NCBI RefSeq assembly: GCF_039555335.1
Contig: NC_092631.1
Span: 8,320,481 to 8,384,480, forward strand
Length of the DNA: 64,000 nucleotides
From: Amphiura filiformis
Lineage: Eukaryota; Echinodermata; Ophiuroidea; Amphilepidida; Amphiuridae
Direction of reading: 5' to 3'
Below are positions 47,736 to 59,179 of the stretch, one piece after another. The notes under the pieces are model-generated. The model made no database searches and had not been told where the DNA came from. It worked only from the letters and a program-made list of their open reading frames with translations. A program made the position numbers and the translations under genes. Each line of letters opens with the position of its first letter. Positions within the stretch are counted from its first letter, which is position 1.

Positions 47736-48470
47736 TGAGGCGGCAGACCGCGATCACGGGGCCAGCAGAAATCGGAGATATTGGGCACTCCCGCCATGAC
47801 CCCAATGCTCAGAGCACTGCGATAGACATTCATGTCGGCGGCATCGTACCTTTTCGCAAATAAAACAGACGATGTATTTTTTAAATATAAAAACGATTTA
47901 TGATTATTAAATCCATAAGCTCGTCAACATTACACATTCTGAATGTGAGCTTAATGAATACTTTCCATCAGAACGTAGGCATTTTGCCGAGATTCGACGA
48001 TAAGTCAGGGGTGCGTTAACGAACTCAAAAATAGTGCAAAAAGCGAGCGAACATAAAAGGAAGTGAGGCGCCAGGTCCGAACGCTGTACCGGCGTCAGCT
48101 GAATTCAAGCACACACAGAAAGTATAGGCACGGAACGTTCCAATCTATGTATTAAAGCTTCTATGGGTTGCCCTCCCAAATACATATCCTTTAGCAGGTA
48201 ATTGAGACATGTATTTTGAATCATGCAGCTCCCCAAGTAGAATGCAGAATCTGAAAGCAGATAGGGCCTACTGATGAGTACTGTGCTTTCGAGATGCTTT
48301 TGGAGATGCGCTGAATGAAAGGCACAATGATGTCAAAGAAAGTAAACCTGCATGATTGGAACACAAAAAGTTAACTGCTAAGACGATTTGGTTAATCGCC
48401 TTTTTACCTAAAAACTTTTTGTGCTCCAAACAATCGATAAAATGTGCTCTTTACTCCCGACGGAGCGAGT

Positions 48471-48741
48471 CTATTCAACATACCATTCTTCATTATCAGG
48501 ATCATAACACTCTACGTTGTAGATGGTCGTGATACCATTGAACCCCCCTATGACAAATATCATATCATCCAGTACGGCCACGCCAAAGTTGCTGCGATGA
48601 ATGTACATGCTAGGACACGGAGTCCAAGACAAGCTACTTGATGCCCATCGCTCCATAGTGTTGAGTCGGGTAAGACCGTTGAAGCCACCGACTGCGTAGA
48701 CGGAATCACGGAATCCCACACATCCGACACCACTACGACGG
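48471..48741 (-). CDS. KLHL10: KLHL10-like exon 5: Kelch repeats 5 and 6
   Basis: Acceptor 'cttctgtgcag', entering phase 2. It encodes RRSGVGCVGF, AVGGFNGLTRLNTMERW, NFGVAVLDDMIFVIGGFNG and YNVECYDPDNEEW, then stop TAG at 48471-48473. The stop may lie within an intron if the GTATGT after EEW is used as a donor. Confidence 0.85.
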
Positions 48742-51700
48742 CTGCACAGAAGTAAAAATTGTGAAGTAGTACAAAATTTTGTCTCACACAAAGTTAAAAT
48801 ATTGTTTAGGCTTAAATTCGAAAAGATAACTTGGGGTTTTGTCATTTGTAAGGCATATTATACCGCTTGCCGCTGCGACAAGTAGCATGACGTATCAGCC
48901 AATGACAAGCCTTGATTCTGTCGGGGTGTCACGCCGCTCAGCGGCAAGCGGCATGATGATGATAGTATGAAACCAGCATTATGTGGATGATTTCCTTTTT
49001 TGTGTCTGCTTGTCACAAATACGAATCTAGCTAAAACGATACATTGAAAGTGATGTATATCGTACCTGTTCATACGTGGCAGATCTCTCCACTCTCCCAC
49101 CTCCGGATCATACATCTCGCAGGTGCTGAGACATTCGTTACCGTTGAAGCCACCGACAATAACCAGACGCCCGTTGTTATTGCAAGCTGAAGCGTCACTA
49201 CGGTGATGATTCATCTGCCGAATCATTGTCCATTGGTTTTCATGAGGGTCATACCTGATGGATAGAAACAAGAATGGGGGGAAATGTCGATTTGAGACCA
49301 AATGTTGATTTCAGCAAAATATGAATAATGTATAAAGAGCAAATTACAGAATATGTGATAGGTGTGGAAGATAAAACTCACCAGAAGGTTGGTGATCCAC
49401 GGACCCTTCACAACATAACAACAACAATAAAAGAATAACCAATATTCAATATAAAAATAAAGCTTTCTAAACGAAATGTTATTTATATAAAACAGAACAA
49501 AAGACAAGACAAAACAACGGGACAAAGCCGGACTGGACAGGCAGGGAAGGACGGAGCCGGCAAGATCATTTCAAGCAGGAAAAAAAAGAAGAGACATGGC
49601 AATTGAAGTTCAAAATTTGAACTCGGGAATTTTGCCGCGGCGTAAGAACGATGGTGGAATATAGGGGAAAAGGTCTATGCTTACCTCTCAACTGTGCGCA
49701 ATCGAGTATGACCATCAAAGCCACCCATTGCGTAAATGCACCCTCCAAGTACCGCTACGCTTACGTAACATCGTCGAGAATGCATCGGCGCCACGTCATC
49801 CCATCTCTTCGTCTGCGGATCGAAACTTCTCACGCTGTTGAAGTACTGATTACTATCAAAACCTCCAATGCAATATAATCTACCATTTAGAACAGCAACT
49901 CCCATGTAGGCTCTAGGTCTGTTATTTTCCGTATCAATTATCGTCCACCTATCTGCCCGCGTGTCGTAGCACTCGAGAGCGCTAGTCGGACTGCCCCCGC
50001 TCCACCCTCCCACAGCAAAGAGGAGACGATAAGGTTCTCGTGGACGCGACACGACTTGACTTGGCCCGCAAAGAGAATCGACCGCTTCAAAGTTATACGT
50101 GTAGTTCAGCGTCTGCACAATAAGTGATCTACATTCTTCGTTGTCTTTGACGTACTCGTGACTCTTGATGTTGTTCATGAAGAAGTCTGTGTTGGTCATT
50201 CCAAGACGAATGCTCAGTAGGATCCGATAGATGTACTGTTTTCTGTCTTTTTCCTTGTGTTTGATCCATCTGGTGACGGCCTCAAATACAAATTCTTCCA
50301 TCTTGACGTTGAGACCATCCTCGCTGATTATCTCTATCAACTCATCAATGGTAAGAGATAAGAACTCATCCAGATCTGAAATTGGAAGACGGGTGACATT
50401 ATAATATTCAGGCCCGTAGCCGAAAATCGAAAATCTCTAGCCATCTTAGTATAAATAGGCTAATGTTGTGACTATGAATGAAAGTGAAAAGGCTCCGTCA
50501 GTTTCAAGCCAAATGTCGCCAAATTCATACGGGAGATCGGGGAATATACGGGAATGTCATGTTATTAATTTGGTTGAAAATGGTCAAGAATTGGCCTCAA
50601 AATCAGTGAAAATGTGGTCCGTTGCTATCCTAGGTAAACAAAAAAAAAGGAGTCAGTTACTAAGCTAGCCCTGCGCGTCGCACGGGCGTATCTAATGCCA
50701 AGCCGCTCGCGTAGCGCAGCGATACCGCGCGGGTAACGCAGCACTACGCCATGACACGCGTAAACGACGCAGAGTCACGTAATGAATGATATTACGGGTG
50801 AACGACCGTAGCGTAGGCCTAATAAATACGGGAAAAAGATGTGTGTTAAAAAGTACAAACAACATGAAGAGGTAGCCCTACTTTAAATAAAAAAGAAAAC
50901 AAAATGAGGAAAAACAGGCTGTACGAGTATGTGAAAAGAAAGAAACTCTTTAGGAAATGTAAGAAAAAAAATCTTTAATAAGATCAGGAAATTTAAATAA
51001 AAAAGCTATTAAAACTGAGGACAGAATTAAATAAAATGAAAACGGGAAATCACGTAGTTATGCAGCAAATAAAAAAAGAAGGTAAAAGGGAAATGTAAGA
51101 AAGGACAGATTTAGAAAAAAAAACCATGGTAACAGAAAATCGCAAGTTTAGCAGCAGAATTTTTTTTAAATGGAACAAAATTGGCCCATGTAGAAGAAAC
51201 TAAAAAAGAAAGAAAGAAGTTAAAATGGAAACGTAGGTTTAAGGAGTTCAGATAAATAAAATTTACCTTTTCAATGATCCACCTGTTCAGTAATTCCTCC
51301 TGTTTTAGTGAACGCTCCCGCAAGTTAATCACCTAGCGGGGACCCGCGCGTAGCGCGGGTGTCCCGCTAGTCTTACTATAAATAGGGGAATGTTGTATCT
51401 ATGTATGTATCTATGTGACTCTTATATTATTTATCATACCACTAAGGTCAACATCAAAGAACACCGCTAACCTGATATATTTTCGTATCTAGTCAGTGAG
51501 TGCGTATTTTACGCTTTATATCTAGTCAGTGAGAGCGTATTTCGCAAGGCCGATACGCGTGTACGGCGATGTACGCGTATAAAGGCGAATCGCGTAAACC
51601 GGGCGCGTAAAATGCACGCAACCTGTAATACGCGGAACAGTCATCTATTTTTTGTAATATTTTTCCTATTTAGCAGGAATTAAAATGTTTAAAAACGTAA

Positions 51701-54700
51701 TTATTTCAATATTTAGAATGACTTAGTGGTATGATAAATTCGTTATTAGGTTCAGCGTCGGTATGGTACGGGAAATTATCGTGCGCTCAGTGTCATACTG
51801 GGTTCAGCCTTCGGCTTCACCCAGTATGACACTTCGCGCACGATAATTTCCCGTACCATACCTTCGCTTCACCTAATAACTAATAGTATCTATGTATGTA
51901 TGTATCTATCTATGTATGCCTATAAAGGCTCCGTCAGTTTCAATCCAAATGTCGCCAAATTCATACGGGAGATCGATGAATATACGGGGACGTGTTTAAA
52001 CTTTATTTGGTTGAAAACGGTCAAGAATTGGCTGCAAAAACAGTGAAAATATGGGTAAAAACGGGTTTTTGTTATGAAAATCGGTTGTCAGCCTACGCGT
52101 CACTGCAGCTGGCCGGCAGCGCGTCGGCGCCTCGTGCGTAATGCGCACTACGCCAATGGGCGCGTAAACGGCACAGAGCCACGCGACTGCGAGCCAGAGA
52201 CCAGTGGACATGATATTGATAATACGGAAAGAAGGAAAAATAAAGGACAAAAAGGTACATGGACGGGTCACGGGATTATGATAACGGGTGAACACGTCCG
52301 CAGACACGCTATGAGAGGACGTAATAAATACGGGAAAAAGATGTTTGTTGTATAAACAACATGAAGCGGTACTATAAAGAAAAATAAAATTAAAATGAGG
52401 ACAAAAAAGTACGAGTAATAGGCCAACGGGTTAAAGTAACTAAATGAAACGGGAACGAAACAAAGAAGGAAAGAAACTAATCAGGAAATGTAAGAAAAAA
52501 AAAGCTAAAATAATGAGAACAGAATTAAATGAAAAACATGGAAACGGGAAATCACAAGCAGCAAATAAACAAAGAAGCTAAAGGGAAAGGACAGACTTAG
52601 AAAATAATGGGAACGAGGTTTAAATAAATAACATGGAAACGGAAAATCACAAGCTAAGCAAAAGAAACTAAAAAAGAAAGTGTAAGAAGAGACAGGTTTA
52701 GAAAAATAAAATGTACCTTTTCAATGATTCTACCTGTTCAGTAATTATTCCTGTTATGGTGAACGCTCCCATCTAGCGGGGACCCGCGCGAAGCGCGGGT
52801 ATCCCGCTAGTAAAACTAAAAAGTGGACCTTTCCCCGATTTAGGGAGTGAGTCGAACCTCCGCAACCCATGGCGTACTGGTATGGGCCTATCATAATACT
52901 ATTTACAGAGTGTCCGTCCGTCCGTCCGTCCGTCCGTCCGCGCGCTATCGCGTCGCGCATAGCGCTTTCGCTGAGTCCGCGCGCTATTGCGTCGAGCGGA
53001 TCGCTTGCGCTGAGTCCGCGCGCTATCGCGTGCACGCGGATCGCTTTCGCTGAGTAGCAACGGGTAGCAGTGTGTGCAACTGAAAGCATTAGGCCTAACA
53101 GTGTGACTACCAGGTGCATCTCATCGGACCAATAGGCCTATTTCAATACGGAACGAGTGCATAGGCCTATTTCAGTAGAACATGACTATTTCCGTGGTCC
53201 TCCAAAATGGTTAACATTAAAATAATCAGTTATGGTAAGGCATTATAACCCGTTATATTAGGCGTTATTGCGTTTACTAATTTCGGGGTATTTTCGGGAT
53301 CCTCCTTGGAAGACGTAGGCCTAGGCCTATATCATAGTAGTCAAAAAGGTCAGGGCAGGTATATTGGTATTAGAGATAGGCCTATTACAAGAACTGCCCG
53401 ATCCGAGAACCGCGAAATCTAGTTTATAATAATATCATCAGTAAATACAAATGATTATAATGAACTAGATTTCGCGGTTCTCGGGTTGGGCGGTTCTCGT
53501 GATAGGCCTATCTCTAATTACCCAACGCCCGTTACCTATAATACTTGTCCTGACCTTTCAAACTACTATACGATTATATCTCTCAATGATTAAGACACAA
53601 CTATCGACTCTGTTTTGTAGCTATGACGCTTACTTCGGAACCTATTTAATCTGAAAACCCATCGTTCGCCTCTTCCAAACCCTGTCCTGCAACCACATCG
53701 GAGGACCCAAAAATACCCCGAAATTTTAGTAGTGTCTGGATGTAGGCCGTCAATTCAATCGGGAGAAATGTGAACGCAAACGGGTATGTTAATCATGTCT
53801 TTAAAATAGGCCTATTGGTCCGATGAGATGCACCTGTTAGTCACTGTAATGCTTTCCGATGCTCGCATTGCGCCCGTCGGTACTCCGCAGCACTACGCGA
53901 TAGCGCACCGCGCACACGCGATACGCACCGCGCGCTCGCGTTATACGCACCGCGAGCACGCGTTAGCGAGCCACGCGCACGCGATAGCGCGCGGACAGAG
54001 GACGGACACGCCATAATTAGTATTAAGATAACGTATGAGATGTCACTCCGGTATGACTGACGAATTTGCCAAAAAACAAAGGCATTGTAAAAACAAACAA
54101 AAAATAGACTTTTGTTATAGTGATTAACTTTTGTGAACTTACATACGTCGATTACTAAAGAATTTGAATTTTTGTAACAAATTCTTGTATTTTTTTCACG
54201 CCCTTTTAAGGTGTAGGGATAACATAGTTTGAAGACAATAATAAAAAAAAAATTGTTATCAGCATTTGGATTTATAAAATACAGAGTAAATTGAGGGATA
54301 ATCATTTTAGATACAAGGTTACAACCAAAAAGATTATTGAGTGTCCAAACTCCGTCATGTTTGCGTTATGCATGCACAAAATAACACAATGGTGATATTT
54401 TCAGTATTGCTATCTTCAGTAGATAGCTTGATATTAAAATCGTAAGAAGTAAACAAAGCGATGTAAAATACATCAAAATGACAATTTTGTTCTTCAAAAC
54501 ATTTATACAAAAGTGCGAGGTATATATAATTATCCTATAATCAAAATTTGTTCAATTTTCTATAACACCTACAGCAATGGTAATATTATAGCGAAGCCTA
54601 TTATAGGTCTTAGGAAGTGTGTAAACGTGCTGCTTATGTTTGTTTATTTTTGCTGTTAATAACATGTTAGTAGCAAAATACTCTCGTCTTTTATAACACA

Positions 54701-56005
54701 TTGGGACCTTGCAAAGTGAAATGAAATGCAATTAGGTCCCAAATGCCTGACATACCATTGCCCGACGTTATACTCTCGAAGTGAATCAGAACAAATCGGA
54801 AGGCACTTTCTTGAAGACGGAAACAAAAGTAGGATCGGGCAAATCTCCAGATACCGATGGAATTATCTGATGTTAGGTGTTCCGTGAGAAACTGACAACA
54901 CATGTCAACCAAACCTGTAAACCAAAACGCGTGTAAATGATATTATTCAATAAGTGAATACTTTTCTTATTTATTCTCAACAGGACAAGTTTCAAAAATG
55001 TATGACACACCTGCAGCTGGTTTCTTTTTTTCCCCTTCTTCAAAATAGCCTGAATGGAAGCTAATAAAAATTCACATGAAATTAAAATTGAAATTTAATT
55101 TATAGGCCTACCACACAAATAGAGAGGCCTGCTCTGACAAGAAAAAAAGAAGAAGAAATAATGGCTAATAGTAATAGGCCTACGAGAAAAAGGAGAGGAG
55201 CTGACCCGACCATCTAAAGACTCGGTATCTTTCGCGTAATACGCTTGCGTTTTACAGTGCGTTTGGCCGCTATCATCTGCGTGACAGCGACGACACGCGC
55301 TTCATACTAATTCTGTACAATCCAAAATGGTGAATTTCCTAGAAAATGGGGCAATTTTTGGATGAAATTTTCGGCATTTCATGTTTTTCAAATTTATTCG
55401 AATAAGTTCGTTGTGGCGGAAGTAGGCTATGAGCTTAATTTATGAGGCTTGCTTTTCGGACAAAAAAATAACAAATTTCAGCGGAAAAGTGATATAAAAG
55501 TTGTTTTCCCCGAAAAGATGTCTTAACTTTACTTTTCCATGTTTAAAAAGTAGAATCCCCCTACCCATTATAGCATGATAGCTGTTCAATAAATCTGAAC
55601 TTTGTTCGTGAACTGATTAACTATTCCACAGAACGAAATAATTTAATTTCTTATCTTAATATATATTATTTTATCCTTACCAGGCACGTTAAACTGATCG
55701 GCCAGTGGCAGTATCTTCTCGACATTTTCACTCGTAACTTTGACTTCACGTGTGTAAGCATAGTCTAGCAAAAGGCTGAAAAGTTGTGGGTCTACTTCTG
55801 GTATTTGAACAGTCGCTTCTTTTGTCTCATTCATGCCATTTGTGAACAATGCTCGGAAGTAAGGACTGCATGCTGCAAGAATGTTTCTGTGTGCTGGAAA
55901 TTCTTGACCATCTGCCTTCAAAGTAACATCACAAAGTTGACGATTTTTTTGCAATTCATCAAAAACGTTGAATGCTTTTTGACTTCTCGTTGATCGTACA
56001 TCCAT
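48471..56005 (-). CDS. KLHL10: Kelch-like protein, KLHL10-like (BTB-BACK-six Kelch repeats, about 544 aa)
   Basis: Five exons: 55681-56005, 54756-54914, 49685-50375, 49066-49254 and 48471-48741. They join to 1635 bp in frame. Residues about 10-108 are a BTB domain (LCDVTLKADGQEFPAHR, YFRALFTNGMNET), about 109-280 a BACK domain, and about 281-544 six Kelch repeats, each with a GG doublet and a Trp (AVGGWSGGSP, CIGGFDSNQY, AMGGFDGHT, IVGGFNGNE, AVGGFNGLT, VIGGFNGIT). The order and wording of repeats, including MHSRRCYVSVAVLG and FDSNQYFNSV, fit KLHL10 rather than other KLHLs. KLHL10 is a CUL3 E3 ligase adaptor in male germ cells (established in other animals). The frame ends EEWYVE-stop, but EEW is followed by a donor-like TG|GTATGTTG. 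Vertebrate KLHL10 continues about 40-50 residues further, so a last exon may be missing. Confidence 0.88.
49066..49254 (-). CDS. KLHL10: KLHL10-like exon 4: end of Kelch 3 and Kelch 4
   Basis: 189 bp, phase 2 at both ends. It encodes YDPHENQWTMI, HHRSDASAC, IVGGFNGNECLSTCEMYDP and WRDLPRMN, with donor CAG|GTACGA. Confidence 0.87.
49685..50375 (-). CDS. KLHL10: KLHL10-like exon 3: second half of BACK domain and Kelch 1-3
   Basis: 691 bp, acceptor 'ccaatttcag', entering phase 1 and leaving phase 2 at GAG-AG|GTAAGC. BACK residues EEFVFEAVTRWIKH and MNNIKSHEYVKDNEEC come first, then Kelch repeats from LLFAVGGWSGG to GGFDGHTRLRTVE. Confidence 0.9.
50444..51370 (+). mobile_element. Non-autonomous Helitron, copy A
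   Basis: It begins TCTTAGTATAAATAGG just after an A (50443). It ends with a GC-rich hairpin (ACCCGCGCG-TA-GCGCGGGT) and terminal CTAG at 51367-51370, followed by T. The TC start, hairpin and CTRR end between A and T are Helitron hallmarks. No Rep/helicase coding is present. It lies in the large KLHL10-like intron. Confidence 0.75.
51371..52810 (+). mobile_element. Non-autonomous Helitron, copy B, head-to-tail with copy A
   Basis: It starts TCTTACTATAAATAGG at the very next base after copy A and ends with the same hairpin and CTAG at 52807-52810, followed by T. Both copies share 'ggctccgtcagtttca' and 'aaattcatacgggagatcg'. Copy B is about 513 bp longer because of an inserted segment near 51410-51895. 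Confidence 0.75.
51740..51890. repeat. Strong hairpin inside Helitron copy B
   Basis: Arms of about 65 bp, including 'ggtatggtacgggaaattat' and 'cagtgtcatactgggt', are mirrored around a TTCG loop near 51812. It is part of the segment absent from copy A. Confidence 0.75.
52885..54030. mobile_element. Foldback element of about 1.1 kb in KLHL10-like intron
   Basis: Nested inverted pairs: 'gtccgtccgtcc' near 52915 with 'ggacggacacgcc' near 54000; CpG-rich 'gcgctatcgcg' repeats on the left with 'cgcgatagcgc' on the right; 'ggtgcatctcatcggacc' at about 53112 with its complement at about 53817; and 'accgcgaaatctag' pairs around 53410-53490. One large diverged hairpin best explains them. Confidence 0.7.
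54756..54914 (-). CDS. KLHL10: KLHL10-like exon 2: first half of BACK domain
   Basis: 159 bp, phase 1 at both ends, acceptor 'ggtttacag' and donor AATG|GTATGT. It encodes LVDMCCQFLTEHLTSDN, IGIWRFARSYFC and FVLIHFESI, continuing directly from the BTB exon. Confidence 0.85.
55681..56005 (-). CDS. KLHL10: KLHL10-like exon 1: BTB domain
   Basis: Start at the ATG 56003-56005 (MDVRSTRSQKAFNVFDEL). The frame stays open upstream for about 80 codons, but KLHL family proteins usually have short N-termini, so this Met is preferred. It ends in phase 1 within FNVPG at a donor GTAAGG. Confidence 0.85.
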
Positions 56006-56099
56006 AATGTTCAGGTCGATAAGAGTAGGTAGTTCTTGTAAAATGAAAAAGCCATTGTAAATCACGATGTCTTGCTTGCATGAATTCTTGATACTTTGA

Positions 56100-56260
56100 A
56101 ACTGAAAATATTCTGCTTGCGATCCGGCGCATCGCTTTTGGTTTCCACGAGAGACGCTTAGCAACGCGCGGCGCATCGCGGCGTAACTTGCTGACGCTGT
56201 TGTGATCCGCGCACGGAGACGCACGCCACTTTGGAGACGCACGTATTGTCAACAAGGTCA
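56100..56260 (-). promoter_or_regulatory. Possible promoter or 5' UTR region of KLHL10-like gene
   Basis: A CpG-richer patch immediately upstream of the BTB exon (gcaacgcgcggcgcatcgcggcg) within AT-rich surroundings. It contains 'ttagcaac', a half of the RFX X-box. No direct evidence of a transcription start. Confidence 0.3.
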
Positions 56261-56772
56261 ATGAACCTGTGCAAAAGTGTCCTATTTTTATTTTATCTAA
56301 ACTTGGTATTATGAATCCCAGCAAACACAAAACGTTTTCGTACCATTTTCGAAAGAGCGTAGGCCTACAAAGTTGTCAGCAAACGTTTAAGATGTCGGAT
56401 GTAATGTCGGACTACATAAAGTTGACACACTGACATTTAATATAGCATATTATGTTTTTGTTTTGTTTTTACTGCAGGGACAAATTCCTGCACAAAATTG
56501 GCATCTCACAATCTAGATGATATTTTGAGGCAAATGTGTTTGATATTGCAGTATGAACGAAAAAGTCATTTTAATATGTAATTTTGATCAAAACTTGTAT
56601 TGTTTGAAATAAAAAGTAAATCTTACTATAAAGCCAATGCTATAGTTAAAAATATAAATCCCAAAATCTACCACAATTTTTGGCTGTCAAAAGAGATGCG
56701 TAATATAACATAACCAACGAGTTTATTTAAAAATACTAAATCTCCGTGCTTCTTAAAATGTAGCCTAAATAT

Positions 56773-57025
56773 CAGGGGCGGATTTAGGGGGGGGGGGGGC
56801 GCAGCCGGCGCGCGCCCCCTCTATTTTTTGACTAGCAAAAGGCGCCGGCCTAACTTAAAAATACAAAATATGAAAGAAATTCAAAAAAATGAACAAATTC
56901 GGCCATGAACAGCAAACAATGGGCCAAAACCGTTGAGTTTTCGAGGGGGTAACCCCCTTAACACCATTTTTTCGTCATCGACCAAAAGGCGCCCCCTCTA
57001 TCAAAAATTCCTGGATCCGCCCCTG
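56773..57025. mobile_element. MITE with CAGGGGCGGAT ends
   Basis: Left CAGGGGCGGATTTAGG and right GGATCCGCCCCTG are inverted, with a poly-G run inside the left end. The flanks share only 'aatat', so the target duplication is unclear. Confidence 0.7.
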
Positions 57026-57029
57026 AATA

Positions 57030-57980
57030 TTGTAGTTAACATAGCCAGACAAGGGTGAATATGGATATTACCTACATCCACGTGCTGTGTTATCTTATCT
57101 TGAAAGAAAGAGATAAAATTCTTCAAAAATAATTGTGTTCTGCATTCATTTGTGGATTTTTAAAGGTGGGTGACCCGATTGACAGCTTCGTCTCTCTACT
57201 TTACCCATAAAAATGCAGATTTTGATATCAAGTGAACGATCCTATTTTTTTCAACATATTGAAATTATGCGTTCCAAATCGGTATATTTCTGAAAATATC
57301 ATAAAAAACTGTCAAATTAGTCGCGACTATGGTATACCACATTTGAGATTAAATTAATTTCACAGTTTTTTGATGATGTCTTCGGAAATACACTAGTTTT
57401 GAATTCTTCATTTCAATTATGTTAATGAGAAAAATTGGATTTTTTATTTGATATGGTTACAGAGATTATAAAAACACTGTAGACTACCAGTGTTACGCTA
57501 TATAAATGTAGCGTGTAGTAATTCCGTAATGGAATTAGTCACAATTACAAGGAAAATGAATGCTTGAAAGGGAGGACATTTTATGTAATATACATAAGTT
57601 GTAAAGAATTCAATTTTTCCAATATATCGGGTCACCTTCCTTTACCTTTAACCACGGCACTGAGCATGATGTCACAGGCCTAATGATTTTATGATGAGAT
57701 ACTCTTGAGTGTGAATTTTGAATTCCATTAAAATATAACAAATTTGAACGTATTAATCTGGGCTTTAATCAAATCCATACATGTATATAAACAAAAATCA
57801 TACAGAACATTTGGCTGGTCAGTATAGAATACCGTAGTCAAACTCAACCCTTAAAGGCCAATTCAGTGATTTGCTCAACCGGAGGATCGTAAAATCATAA
57901 AAATTCAGACATAGATGTGCTAGTATAGCCTGCTAGTGATTCAGCCGAAAGTCGAGCCCTATTAAAGACAAAATATGATA
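57030..57980. other. Intergenic, no gene seen
   Basis: AT-rich. It contains 'gtgacccgattgacagc', which recurs in similar form near 60916 ('gtgacctgatcgacagc'), indicating another dispersed repeat. Confidence 0.4.
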
Positions 57981-57988
57981 ATTAAAAG

Positions 57989-58252
57989 CAGGCCCGTAGC
58001 CAGGATTTATTTTTGGGAGGGAGGGGGGGTGCTGATTAAGAAAAATTTGAACTTTTTTTCAAAATTTGGACATTTTTGGACTGGGGCGGATTTGGACATT
58101 TTTGGACCAAAAAGGCATAAAAAACCTCTTTTTTTTGCTCCCTACGCTCGCAAATGGGACTTTTTGGGCTAAAAAGGGGAATTGTTTGGCCTTTGGCATT
58201 TTGGAGGGGGGGGGAGTGCGTCGCACCCCACACCCCTCTGGCTACGGGCCTG
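57989..58252. mobile_element. hAT-like MITE with perfect 8-bp target duplication
   Basis: ATTAAAAG flanks both sides (57981-57988 and 58253-58260). The ends are CAGGCCCGTAGCCAG and the complement GGCTACGGGCCTG. 264 bp, non-coding. Confidence 0.9.
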
Positions 58253-58799
58253 ATTAAAAGGGCATTTCGTGATCCACAGCCTCATCCCCCACTTTTCTAA
58301 TTAATTCGTTTAGCAAAAATATCGTCAAATTAAATTTGAATTTCGTTCTGGTATACCAGAACGAAATTACAAAGGTGGCATAGGCCTATGGAGCAGTGTA
58401 ATGCACATAATCATGCATAACTCGCAAACGCAAAATCGGAATCAACTGAAATTTTGGGAATAAGCTTTTTTTCGTGGATCTACTGAAAAATGTTATAAAA
58501 AGAGAATGCTAGGATCACGAAGAAATTAACTACGTGTTTTTGAATGGGGCTTCAACTTTGTCAATACTACTGTACCTTTGTTTGTTTGTTTTTTGCCAAA
58601 TTTTTAATTTTCTATTTTCTATTTTAAGAAGAAATTAACAAATACTGCCAAATGGAATAATTGGTCTTTTCACTCCCAACAAGCTCCAATTTAATAATGT
58701 GATAAACGCCGTCGCGGACTACCCACCACCCAAATGATTACCGAGCCATGTAGGCTTATAGGCCTATAATTTTAGGCAGTGTGCCAAATACTATTAATA

Positions 58800-59170
58800 T
58801 TCGCTACTTGCACGGTTCCGCCATTATGCACTATGTGCGGGAGAGCCTCGAACTGGCAGCATACATGAATGGGAATTGAACTAGTCATAACGTTCTGTGT
58901 AAGGTTACATAATTCTTCCTTTCATGTATGCGGCCAGTTCGAGGCGCACATAGTGCATAATGGCGGAACCGTGCAAGTAGCGACATAGACTTGCCTTCCG
59001 CATTGTGACTATGTGCGGGGAGAGCCTCGAACTGGCAGCATAAATGAATGGGAATTGAACTAGTCATAACGTTCTGTGTAAGGTTACATAATTCTTCCTT
59101 TCATGTATGCTGCCAGTTCGAGGCTCTCCCGCACATAGTGCATAATGGCGGAACCGTGCAAGTAGCGAAT
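58800..59170. repeat. Double hairpin repeat (arm, reverse arm, arm, reverse arm)
   Basis: 'gcacggttccgccattatgc' and 'gagcctcgaactggcagc' occur with their complements twice in succession, with the same central 'tagtcataacgttctgtgta' in both halves. The right outer arm ends 'cgtgcaagtagcgaat'. Confidence 0.8.
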
Positions 59171-59179
59171 AGCTTATAA

